Positions 20,368 through 32,051 of a DNA stretch of 45,009 nucleotides are shown piece by piece (the first letter of the stretch is position 1; every line of letters starts with the position of its first letter). The stretch covers positions 1-45,009 of the forward strand of contig JAAWPK010000005.1 of the NCBI GenBank assembly GCA_022799935.1, read 5' to 3'. Both the position numbers and the translations under genes were made by a program. This DNA comes from Clostridia bacterium (GTDB lineage Bacteria > Bacillota > Clostridia > TANB77 > CAG-508). The notes beneath the pieces were generated by a model, which did not search any database, was not told where the DNA came from, and saw nothing but the letters and a program-made list of their open reading frames with translations.

Positions 20368-20412
20368 AAATAGAGCATATAAAACTTTAAACAGGTTTTA
20401 TATGCTCTATTT
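20368..20412 (+). terminator. strong terminator after the FLFQE small gene
   Basis: AAATAGAGCATATAAAAC pairs perfectly with GTTTTATATGCTCTATTT (18 bp) across a 9-base loop, with a T-rich tract downstream. Confidence 0.9.
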
Positions 20413-20449
20413 GCTTATTTTTTATGGTAAAAATTAATATAAAAAACAC

Positions 20450-20478
20450 TTGCAAAGTAAATTAGTTTGATATAAAAT
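20450..20478 (+). promoter_or_regulatory. promoter of the glycolytic cluster
   Basis: TTGCAA (20450-20455), a 17-bp spacer and TAAAAT (20473-20478). The -35 region ACTTGCAAA is nearly the same as at 20077. Confidence 0.55.
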
Positions 20479-20534
20479 AATATCGAATTAATAAAATAGT
20501 TAATTGCGGATACAATAAGTATAAGCAAAAATAA

Positions 20535-21548
<1,014 letters not shown>

Positions 21549-21560
21549 TATAAAAGATAA

Positions 21561-21606
21561 AAATCAGAAATAGGAGACCCAAAAAAGAGCCTTCGATTTC
21601 TGATTT
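21561..21606. repeat. inverted repeat between gap and pgk
   Basis: AAATCAGAAAT (21561-21571) and ATTTCTGATTT (21596-21606) enclose 24 bases. No strong T tract follows, so it may be a processing or attenuation hairpin that lets gap mRNA levels differ from pgk. Confidence 0.6.
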
Positions 21607-21628
21607 AATAATATGGAGGAAGAAAAGT

Positions 21629-22820
21629 ATGAATAAAAAAACAATAAGAGACATTGATGTTTCAGGAAAAAAAGTATTAGTAAGATGTGATTTTAATGTT
21701 CCACAAGATGAAAATGGAAACATTACAGACACAAGAAGAATATTAGGAGCACTTCCAACAATAAAATATTTAATAGATAATAATGCAAAAGTAATACTTT
21801 GTTCACATTTAGGAAGACCAAAAGGGGAAGTGAAAAAAGAGTTTTCGTTAGAACCTGTTAGGGAAGAACTTTCAAAAGAACTTGGAATAGAAGTAAAACT
21901 TGCAGAAGATATATGTGGTGAAAATGCAAAATTACTTACATCTAATATGAAAGAAAAAGAAGTAGTACTTCTTGAGAATGTTAGATTCGATAAAAGAGAA
22001 GAAGCAAATGATAAAGAATTTTCAAAAGAACTTGCTTCTCTTGCTGAAATATATGTAAATGATGCATTTGGAACAGCACATAGAGCACATAGTTCTACAG
22101 CAGGCGTTGCAGAATTTTTACCTGCAGTATCTGGATTCTTAATAGAAAAAGAAATAAACTTTTTAGGAGAAGCATTAAATAATCCTAAAAGACCATTTAT
22201 TGCAATGCTTGGTGGAAAGAAAGTGTCAGACAAAATTTCAGTTATAAATAATTTACTTGAGAAGGTAGATAAATTAATAATAGGTGGAGGAATGGCATAT
22301 ACATTTTTAAAGGCTAAAGGACTAGAAATAGGAAATTCTATATGTGAAGAAGATAAAATAGAGTTAGCTAAAGAATTAATGCAAAAAGCAAATGATAAAA
22401 ATATAGAATTGATATTACCATTAGATATAGTAATTGCAAATGCGTTTGAAAAAGATGCAGAAAGTAAGCCAGTTGATGTAGACAAAATGGAACCAGGATG
22501 GGAAGGAATGGATATTCGGACCAAAAACTATAGAAAAATTTACAGAAGTATTAAAAACAGCAAATACAATTATGTGGAATGGACCTCTAGGTGTATTTGA
22601 ATTTGACAAATTTGCAGCTGGAACAAATAAAATAGCAGAAGTAATGGGAAATTTAGAAGCAATAACAGTTATAGGAGGAGGAGACTCAGCAGCAGCACTT
22701 GAAAAGGCTGGAATGGCAGAGAGGATGAACCATATATCAACAGGAGGAGGAGCTTCACTAGAATATCTTGAAGGAAAGCTTCTTCCAGGAATCGAATGCT
22801 TACTAGACTTAGAAAAATAA
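21629..22820 (+). CDS. pgk: phosphoglycerate kinase, +1 at CGG 22517
   Basis: The reconstructed product has 396 residues, the normal length. It transfers phosphate from 1,3-bisphosphoglycerate to ADP. '[11 protein letters not shown]', 'CSHLGRPKG' and '[13 protein letters not shown]' form the 3PG side; 'GGKKVSDKI' and 'GGGDSAAA' form the nucleotide side. ATT-c-GGA at 22517 restores Gly297 in '[12 protein letters not shown]' and the continuation 'WNGPLGVFE', both PGK signatures. Without it the enzyme lacks its ADP-site strands. The single-copy glycolytic role makes a pseudogene unlikely. Confidence 0.97.
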
Positions 22821-22830
22821 ACATTGTCTT

Positions 22831-22912
22831 GTATTGCTATTAAAAATTCAAAATCACATCAATATGAAATAATACACTTTATTAATATTTGAATTTTAGA
22901 GCTTAGCAATAC
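22831..22912. repeat. two-tier inverted repeat between pgk and tpiA
   Basis: The outer arms are GTATTGCTA (22831-22839) and TAGCAATAC (22904-22912). The inner arms are AAAATTCAAA (22843-22852) and TTTGAATTTT (22888-22897). The loop is 35 bases. It is larger than a normal terminator and has no T run. Confidence 0.65.
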
Positions 22913-22959
22913 TCGTTTCTTTTCCTAAGTTAGATATAATTGTATTAAGGAGAGAATAT

Positions 22960-23706
22960 ATGAGAAGAAAAGTAATCGCTGGAAATTGGAAAATGAATAT
23001 GCTTCCAGACGAAGCAATAAGATTTATAGAAGAACTTACACCACTTGTTAAAGATACAGAAAATGAAGTAGTATTATGTGTTCCATATACAGATTTATTC
23101 TATGTACTTCTAAATGTACAAGGAACAAATATAAAAGTAGGAGCACAAAATGTGCACTTTGAAGAATCAGGTGCATACACAGGTGAAATATCTGCAAAAA
23201 TGTTAAAATCTATAAATGTAGAATATGTAATAATTGGACATTCGGAAAGAAGGCAATATTTTGCAGAAACAGATGAAACAATAAATAAAAAAATAAAAGT
23301 AGCAATTACAAATGGACTAAAGCCAATAGTATGTGTGGGAGAGACTTTAGAGGAAAGAGAAAAAGGAATTACATTTGATATAATAACAAAACAAACAAGG
23401 CTTGCATTAGAAGGAATAGATAAGGACCAAGTGAAAAATGTAATTATTGCATATGAGCCAGTATGGGCAATTGGAACTGGAAAAACAGCAACAGCAGATG
23501 AAGCTAATGAAGCTATAAAGAAAATAAGAGAAGAAATTTCAAAAATATATGGAAATGATATAGCAGAATGTGTTATAATACAGTACGGTGGAAGCATAAA
23601 AAGCTCAAATGCAAGAGAATTTCTTACAAAATCGGACATAGATGGAGGACTTGTAGGAGGAGCAAGCTTGAAGCCAGAAGAATTTTCTAAAATTGTAAAT
23701 TATTAA
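22960..23706 (+). CDS. tpiA: triosephosphate isomerase
   Basis: The product has 248 residues and interconverts DHAP and GAP. Catalytic Lys is in 'AGNWKMNML', His in 'IGHSERRQYF', Glu in 'AYEPVWAIGTGKTA', and the phosphate loop is 'GGSIKSSN'. Three CGG trinucleotides (TCG-GAA, TAC-GGT, TCG-GAC) straddle codons and leave the frame intact. There are no in-frame CGG codons. Confidence 0.98.
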   Translation: MRRKVIAGNWKMNMLPDEAIRFIEELTPLVKDTENEVVLCVPYTDLFYVLLNVQGTNIKVGAQNVHFEESGAYTGEISAKMLKSINVEYVIIGHSERRQYFAETDETINKKIKVAITNGLKPIVCVGETLEEREKGITFDIITKQTRLALEGIDKDQVKNVIIAYEPVWAIGTGKTATADEANEAIKKIREEISKIYGNDIAECVIIQYGGSIKSSNAREFLTKSDIDGGLVGGASLKPEEFSKIVNY

Positions 23707-23734
23707 AGAGTAGGGGAAAGAAGGACAAAAGTTA

Positions 23735-25269
23735 ATGGAAGATAAATTAACAATGCTAATGATATTAGATGGATTTGGCATAAATACAGAAGAAAAAGGA
23801 AATGCAATAAAACTTGCAAATACTCCTAATATAGATAAACTAATGAAAGAATGTCCAGTAACAGAAGTTTATACAAGTGGATTAAATGTGGGACTTCCAG
23901 AAGGACAAATGGGAAATTCTGAGGTGGGACATACAAATATCGGAGCACGGAAGAATTGTATATCAAGAATTAACAAGAATAACAAAATCAATAGAAGAAG
24001 GCGATTTTTTTAGCATAAAAGAATTTAATGATGCAATAGAAAATTGCAAAAAATATAATTCAAAACTTCATATAATGGGACTTTTATCAGATGGAGGAGT
24101 TCACAGTCATATAAGACATTTGTATGGACTTTTGGAAGTAGCCAAAAGAAAAGGCTTCGAAGATGTATTTATACATTGCTTTATGGATGGAAGAGATACT
24201 CCACCAGCTTCTGGAGAAATGTATATAACAAAATTAAAAGAAAAAATTCAGGAAAAAGGAATAGGAAGAATTGCAACAGTAGTTGGAAGATATTATGCAA
24301 TGGATAGAGACAAAAGATGGGAAAGAGTAAAACTTGCATATGATGCTATGGTAAAAGGAATAGGAAATAGAGTAAACAATAGTGTAATTGCAGTTGAGAA
24401 ATCTTATGAACAAGAAATATTTGATGAATTTATAGAACCTATAGTAATATGTGGAAATGATAACGAACCAGTGGGTACTATAGGAGAACATGATTCTGTA
24501 ATATTCTTTAACTTTAGACCAGATAGAGCAAGAGAAATAACAAGAAGTTTAGTAGATGACAATTTTGATGGATTTGAAACAGAAAAATTAAATTTATATT
24601 TTGTATGTTTTACTGGGTATGATGAAACAATGCCAAATGTACATGTAGCATTTAAGCCAACAAAGCTAAAAAATACATTTGGAGAATATATAAGTAAAAA
24701 AGGTTTGAAACAATTAAGAATTGCAGAAACTGAAAAATATGCACATGTTACATTTTTCTTTAATGGTGGAGAAGAAAAAGTATTTGATGGAGAAAATAGA
24801 ATATTAGTACCTTCACCAAAAGTTGCAACATATGACTTAAAACCAGAAATGAGCGCATATGAAGTAACAGAAAAATTAATAGAAGCAATAAAATTAGATA
24901 AATATGATAGTATAATATTAAATTATGCTAACCCAGATATGGTAGGACACACAGGAAGTTTAGAAGCAGCAATAAAAGCTATAGAAACAATAGATGAATG
25001 TGTAGGAAAAGTAATTGAAATTTGTAAAGAAAAGAATGCAAGAGTATTAATTACAGCAGACCATGGAAATGCAGAACAAATGATAGATTACAAAACAGGA
25101 GAACCACATACAGCACATACGACAACCCCAGTTCCATTAATATTAGTTCGGAATGGAAAATGTAACATTAAAAACAGGAAAACTTGCAGATTTAGCACCA
25201 ACAATGTTAGAAATAATGGGATTAGATAAACCAGAAGAAATGACAGGAGAAAGTTTGTTAATAAAATAA
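23735..25269 (+). CDS. gpmI: 2,3-bisphosphoglycerate-independent phosphoglycerate mutase, +1 at CGG 23948 and 25149
   Basis: The reconstructed product has 510 residues, the standard length for this two-manganese enzyme (3PG to 2PG). The metal-bound Ser lies in '[13 protein letters not shown]'. GCA-c-GGA at 23948 restores Gly72 ('[14 protein letters not shown]') and GTT-c-GGA at 25149 restores Gly472 ('[19 protein letters not shown]'). ATC-GGA six bases before the first site contains CGG out of phase and is read normally, an internal control within nine bases. '[10 protein letters not shown]' carries late metal ligands. The stop is TAA at 25267-25269. Confidence 0.96.
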
Positions 25270-25300
25270 AGAAATATATAAATTAAAAGTGGGAGTTTTT

Positions 25301-25973
25301 ATGAATTGTCCAAAGTCTTTAAAGATGGCACATGAAGAAATACAACAAAAGATATTTGTAATGCTACCTGAAAAGTGGGATAGACTTTATCTTTATGCAT
25401 CAATAATAGACCATTTTAATAGTTTACAAACAGGTGAAATGTTTTTCTTTTACTATCCAAAGGGAGTGTTAAAGAAAAAGCCTATTAATGTGTATGAAGT
25501 TCCAATGAAATTTAATATTGATGAAAATCAATATTTTAGACTTGCAGATGAACTCTATGCTAGTATAAAGAAACTAAGATTAGAATGCATAGAAAATCGG
25601 AGAGAAACCTTGGACGAACCTTACAATATCAATAGAGAAACTAAAATATAGAGTAGAATATAGTTATGAAAATTTAAACAATTCCGAGTTTGACAATAGT
25701 GCAAGACATATAATTTGGAGTTATAAATATTTAGATACACCATATGAAAGCTTTAATAGAAAAGAAAGAAATATAATAGACAGGTATATAAAGTCAAGAA
25801 AAGGTATTACAAATGTTTTCGAGCTTCCTTTATATACAAGAGAAATCAAAGAAACTTTGGGCGTATCTAAAAACACAGAAAAGAACCTAGACTTTGTGAC
25901 AGAAGAAAAAATTGAAGAGATGGAATTTAGTAACACTCATATTCCAAAATCTCAAATATTAAATTTGAAATAA
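25301..25973 (+). CDS. YezG/DUF600-like protein, +1 at CGG 25598
   Basis: The reconstructed product has 223 residues. ATG 25301 follows GGGAG at 25290-25294. The central region ('WDRLYLYASIIDHFNSLQTG', 'FFFYYPKG', 'KYRVEYSYENL') resembles the DUF600/YezG family, which contains immunity partners of LXG-type toxins such as B. subtilis YeeF. AAT-c-GGA at 25598 restores Gly100 ('CIENGEKPWTNLTISIEK'). The part after residue 150 is longer than in YezG. No toxin gene is next to it; it sits between gpmI and eno, so it is an orphan immunity-like gene by what is visible here. The family call is from memory. Confidence 0.65.
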
Positions 25974-26017
25974 AAGTTTTTAAACTTTTAATATATAAAA
26001 ATAAAGAAAGGAAGTAA

Positions 26018-27331
<1,314 letters not shown>

Positions 27332-27346
27332 AAGTTAATAAAATAA

Positions 27347-27395
27347 AGAATGATAGGCAATTCATAAAAATGAAATGCTTATCATTTTTGTTTTA
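27347..27395 (+). terminator. terminator after eno
   Basis: AATGATAGGCAATTCAT pairs with ATGAAATGCTTATCATT with one wobble and one mismatch, followed by TTTTGTTTT. Confidence 0.75.
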
Positions 27396-27441
27396 AAGAA
27401 CAAAAAAACACAAAAATAGACATTTTTGTTTATAAATTCTA

Positions 27442-27470
27442 TTGTCTTCAAAGTTCTACTTTGATATAAT
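27442..27470 (+). promoter_or_regulatory. hydrogenase operon promoter with operator in the spacer
   Basis: The -35 TTGTCT (27442-27447) and -10 TATAAT (27465-27470) flank a 17-bp spacer that is itself a perfect palindrome, TCAAAGT-tct-ACTTTGA (27448-27464). A dimeric regulator binding there would cover the promoter. The half site does not match the Rex consensus that I know. Confidence 0.7.
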
Positions 27471-27520
27471 AAGGACATAAATATACTATAGAGATATAAA
27501 ACTTAGAAAGGAAAATAAAT

Positions 27521-28014
27521 ATGGGAAATTGTAAATGTGGAAATTGTGAAAGAGACGAAGAGTTAGAAAAAATATTAGAAATATATAAACAAGACAAAGA
27601 CAATCTAATACAGATATTAAATGATGTTCAAGAACATTATGGATATATACCAACAGCAGCACAAATGAGAGTAGCTGAATACTTAGGAATACCTCTTGCA
27701 GAGGTATATGGAGTTGTAACATTTTACTCAAGATTTACACTAAAACCAAAGGGAAAATATAATATAGCAGTATGTCTTGGAACAGCTTGTTATGTAAAAG
27801 GTTCAGAAAAAATATTAGAAAGAGTAAAGGAAAGATTAAAAATAGAAGTTGGAGAAACAACACCTGATCGGAAAATTCTCAATAGAAGAAACAAGATGTA
27901 TAGGAGCTTGTGGATTAGCACCAGTATTTACAATAAATCGGAGAAGTATATGGAAAAGCAACAGTACAAAAGCTTGACCAAGTATTAGACGAATACATGA
28001 AACTTGAAAAATAA
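27521..28014 (+). CDS. hydC: NuoE/HydC-type [2Fe-2S] hydrogenase subunit, +1 at CGG 27869 and 27939
   Basis: The reconstructed product has 163 residues. It is a thioredoxin-like ferredoxin subunit of NADH-linked trimeric [FeFe] hydrogenases, which pass electrons between NADH, ferredoxin and protons. Cys ligands are in 'CLGTACYVKG' and 'ETRCIGACGLAP'. GAT-c-GGA at 27869 restores Gly117 ahead of the second Cys pair, and AAT-c-GGA at 27939 restores Gly140 ('VFTINGEVYGKATVQKLDQ'). Without the first shift two of four cluster ligands are lost. It is the first gene of the operon hydC-hydB-hydA. Confidence 0.93.
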
Positions 28015-28056
28015 TGGGTAGATTGAGCTTTTATTTCAAATATAAAAATACTCAAA

Positions 28057-28102
28057 ATATGCTAGTACATATTCAATTTTTTGTTTGAAGTGCTTAGCAT
28101 AT
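28057..28102. repeat. inverted repeat between hydC and hydB
   Basis: ATATGCTA (28057-28064) and TAGCATAT (28095-28102) enclose 30 bases, with an inner TTCAA/TTGAA pairing. It has no T run and resembles the other intergenic long-loop repeats. Confidence 0.5.
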
Positions 28103-28148
28103 GATAATTATTTTACAAGTTAAAGTTTAAGTAAGAGGAGTTGAAAAT

Positions 28149-30008
28149 ATGAAATCTTTAGAAGAAATAAAAAAGATAAGAGAAGAAAAAAGACAAGAAC
28201 TAGACTTAAGAGTAAATTTGTCTGCAAATACTCATGAAAAACATATATTAGTATGTCGTGGAACAGGTTGTACTTCTTCAAAATCAGAAGATATTATACA
28301 AAAATTTAAAAGAATAATAAAAGAGAAAGATATAGAAAATGTAAGAGTAATACAAACAGGTTGTTTTGGACTTTGTGCAAAAGGTCCGATAGTAATAATA
28401 AGACCAGAAGACACATTTTATGCTATGGTTAAAGTAGAAGACTGTGAAGAAATAATAAATAGCCATATAATAGACCGGAAAAGTTGTAGATAGATTACTT
28501 TGTAAAGACATAGATGGAAGCTTAGTAAATAGACTAGATGATCTTAGCTTTTATAAAAAACAAGAAAGAATAGCACTTAAAAACTGTGGAAAAATCGATC
28601 CAGAAAATATAGATGAATACATAGCCTTTGATGGATACAAAGCTTTAGAAAAGGTTTTATTTACAATGTCACAAGATGAAGTAATAGAAGAAATAACAAA
28701 ATCAGGGTTAAGAGGTCGTGGAGGAGCAGGATTTCCTACAGGTAAGAAATGGGAATTCACAAAAATTGCAAAAGGAGAGCAAAAATATGTAGTATGTAAT
28801 GCTGATGAAGGAGACCCAGGAGCATTTATGGATAGAAGCATTTTAGAAGGAGATCCACATACAGTCATTGAAGCTATGATGATAGCAGGATTTGCAGTTG
28901 GAGCTAATAGAGGATTTATATATGTTAGAGCAGAATATCCAATAGCTGTGCAAAGATTTGGAAAAGCGATTAATCAAGCTAGAGAATATGGAATATTAGG
29001 AAATAATATTTGGGGAACAGAATTCTCATTTGACATAGAAATAAGACTTCGGAGCAGGAGCTTTTGTATGTGGAGAAGAAACTGCACTTTTAGAATCAAT
29101 CGAAGGAAGAGCAGGAAGACCAAGACTAAAACCACCATTCCCAGCAAATGTAGGATTGTGGCAGAAACCAACTTTAATAAACAATGTAGAAACATATGCA
29201 AATATTACAAAAATAATTTTAAATGGAGCAGATTGGTATTCTAGTATAGGAACAGAAAAATCAAAAGGTACTAAAGTATTTGCACTCGGAGGTAATGTAG
29301 TAAATACAGGACTTGTAGAAGTACCAATGGGAACAACATTAAGAGAAATTATATATGACATAGGTGGAGGAATACCAAATGGTAGAGAATTTAAAGCAGC
29401 ACAAACAGGAGGACCATCAGGAGGTTGTATACCAAAAGAGGATTTAGATATTCCAATAGATTATGAATCTCTTGCAAGTATAGGTTCAATGATGGGATCA
29501 GGTGGACTAATTGTAATGGATGATACAAAATGTATGGTAAACCTTGCTAAATTTTATCTAGGATTTACTGTTGATGAATCTTGTGGAAAATGTACACCTT
29601 GTAGAATAGGAACAAAGAGAATGCTCGAGATTTTAGAAAAGATTACAGATGGAGAACGGAGACGAAGAAGATTTAAAGAAATTAGAAGAACTTTGTGAAA
29701 ATATAAAAAATGCTTCTGTATGTGGACTTGGCCAAACAGCACCAAATCCTGTAATTAGTACAATGAAATACTTTATAGATGAATATAAAGAACATGTGAT
29801 AGATAAAAAATGTAGGAATGGAGAATGTAGAGCACTTGCAGATATACAAATTGACCCAGAAAAATGTAAAGGGTGTGGAATGTGTAAAAGAAATTGTCCA
29901 GTTGAAGCAATAAATGGAGAAATAAAACAACCACATATTATAGATAAGGAAAAATGCATAAAATGTGGAACTTGTATAAGTGTTTGCCCATTTAAAGCCA
30001 TATCATAA
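28149..30008 (+). CDS. hydB: NuoF/HydB-type NADH-binding hydrogenase subunit, +1 at CGG 28476, 29050 and 29657
   Basis: The reconstructed product has 618 residues. The order is: N-terminal ferredoxin-like [2Fe-2S] domain ('[11 protein letters not shown]' and '[11 protein letters not shown]'), NADH/FMN Rossmann domain ('[16 protein letters not shown]'), [4Fe-4S] site '[11 protein letters not shown]', and a C-terminal two-cluster ferredoxin ('[12 protein letters not shown]' and '[12 protein letters not shown]'). Skipped C at 28476 (GAC-c-GGA, Gly110), 29050 (CTT-c-GGA, Gly301, '[15 protein letters not shown]') and 29657 (GAA-c-GGA, Gly503, 'ITDGEGDEEDL'). It oxidises NADH and passes electrons to HydC and HydA. 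CTC-GGA at 29287 is out of phase and read normally. Confidence 0.95.
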
Positions 30009-30023
30009 TTTGCCAATAATTAA

Positions 30024-30128
30024 CATTTGGTTTTGTTTTCTTGTGAAAGAAAATATTGATACTGTAACAAGTTTAAATTTTAACAGCATCAGTACCATCA
30101 TATAACTAGTATACTTATTAGCCAAATG
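30024..30128. repeat. weak inverted repeat between hydB and hydA
   Basis: CATTTGG (30024-30030) and CCAAATG (30122-30128) enclose 91 bases. Within it, GATACTGT and ACAGCATC can pair with one mismatch. The arms are short, so chance is possible. Confidence 0.3.
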
Positions 30129-30164
30129 AGAATTCTTGAACAAATATAGAAAGGAAATCTAATT

Positions 30165-31915
30165 ATGAAAGATTTAATTAAACTAAACATAGATGGAGTA
30201 GATTTAGAAGTAGAGGAAGGAACAACTATTCTAGAAGCTGCAAAAAAGGTAAATATAGATATACCAACACTTTGCTTTCTAAAAGAAATAAATGAAATAG
30301 GCGATTGTAGAATTTGTGTTGTGGAAGTAGAAGGAAAAAGAGGGTTTGCAACATCTTGTATACAAAAAGTAGAAGAAGGAATGATTGTTCATACAAATAC
30401 AGAAAAAGTTATAGAAGCAAGGAAAACTGTCTTAGACCTAATACTTTCAAATCATGATAGAGAATGTTTAACTTGTGTAAGAAATCGGAAATTGTGAACT
30501 TCAAAGACTTGCTCAAGAATTTGGAGTAACAGACATAAGGTATAAAGGAGAGAGAAATATACATGAAATAGATGATAAATCTCCTAGTATAGTAAGGGAT
30601 TTTAACAAATGTATATTATGTAGAAGATGTATCTCAACTTGTAAAAAAGTTCAAGGTATAGGTGCAATAGATTGTACAGATAGAGGATTTTCATCATGTA
30701 TATCAACAGCAGAAAATCATAGTTTGAATGATGTGAATTGTACATTCTGTGGGCAATGTATTGAGAATTGCCCAGTTGGAGCATTAAAGGAAAAAGATAA
30801 TACTAAAGAAGTATGGGAAAAGTTAAAAGACAAAGAGACATTTGTAGTAGTTCAAACAGCACCAGCCGTAAGAGCTCGGACTTGGAGAAGAATTTGGACT
30901 TCCAATAGGAACAAATGTAACTAAAAAGATGGTAACAGCATTAAGAAGACTTGGGTTTGATAAAGTATTTGATACAAATACAGGGGCAGATTTTACAATA
31001 ATGGAAGAAGCAACAGAATTTGCAAATAGACTTCAAAATGGTGGGGTACTTCCAATGACTACATCTTGTTGTCCAGCTTGGATAAGATTTATAGAAATGA
31101 ATTATCCAGAATTTTTATCAAATGTATCTTCTTGTAAGTCACCACATCAAATGTTTGGAGCAATAATAAAATCATATTATGCAAAAAAGAATAATATAGA
31201 TCCAAGCAAAATATATGTTGTATCAGTTATGCCTTGTATTGCTAAGAAATTTGAAAGAACAAGAGAAGATATGCAAGGTGCAGGATTTGATGATGTAGAC
31301 GCAGTCATAACAACTCGTGAACTTGCAAGAATGATAAAACAGACTCATATAGAATTTGTAGAACTTCCAGACACAAATTTTGATGATCCAATGGGGGAAG
31401 CAACAGGAGCCGCAGCTATCTTTGGAGTAACAGGTGGAGTTATGGAAGCAGCACTTAGAACTGCTAAAGAAGTATTAGAAGGAAAAACATTGGAAAAATT
31501 AAATTTTGAAGAAGTTAGAGGAGAAAAAGGCATAAAAAGAGCGACTGTAAACATTGCTGGAAGAGATGTACGAGTATGTGTTGTATCAGGACTTGAAAAT
31601 GCAAGAAAGATTATGGAAGAACTAAAAAACGGTACAGCAGATTTTGACTTCTTAGAAGTAATGTCTTGTCCAGGAGGTTGTATAATGGGTGGTGGTCAAC
31701 CTATAAAATCTTCTAAAACAAGAAATGCTGTAGATGTATTCAAAAAAAGAGCTGATAGCTTGTATGATATAGATGAAAAAAGCACTATAAGAAAATCACA
31801 TGAAAATCCATATTTAAAGAAAACATATGAAGAATACTTAGGAGAACCAGGAGGTCATGAAGCTCATAAACTTTTACATACAAGTTATCATTCAAGAGAA
31901 AAATATAATATTTAA
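30165..31915 (+). CDS. hydA: [FeFe] hydrogenase catalytic subunit HydA, +1 at CGG 30486 and 30877
   Basis: The reconstructed product has 582 residues. N-terminal [2Fe-2S] domain ('CFLKEINEIGDCRIC'), His-Cys3 [4Fe-4S] site ('HDRECLTCVRNGNCELQ'), two [4Fe-4S] motifs ('CILCRRCISTC', 'CTFCGQCIENCP'), then the H-cluster domain with L1 'TSCCPAW', L2 'MPCIAKKFE' and L3 'EVMSCPGGCIMGGG'. AAT-c-GGA at 30486 restores Gly108 and with it the fourth ligand of the His-Cys3 site. GCT-c-GGA at 30877 restores Gly238 ('APAVRAGLGEEFG'). CGA at 31571 is read as Arg. This subunit reduces protons or oxidises hydrogen. Confidence 0.96.
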
Positions 31916-31925
31916 GATATACAGA

Positions 31926-32022
31926 AGCTATTTAAGAGATTTAAATTTATGGAAGTATTTGCAATGGTAGTTATATATTAATTCCCTGCGCAGACATTAA
32001 GTTATTTTTCTCTTAAATAGCT
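31926..32022. repeat. long-loop inverted repeat between hydA and rimO
   Basis: AGCTATTTAAGAGA (31926-31939) and TCTCTTAAATAGCT (32009-32022) form a perfect 14-bp stem around 69 bases. It is not a simple terminator because the loop is long and no T run follows. Confidence 0.65.
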
Positions 32023-32051
32023 ATGTAATATTTATTAATAAGGAGTAAGGA

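Noticed and set aside
23948..23952. Homopolymer indel errors
   Set aside because: The extra base is a C in mixed context and not in an A or T run, while the many long A/T runs in the window cause no frame breaks.
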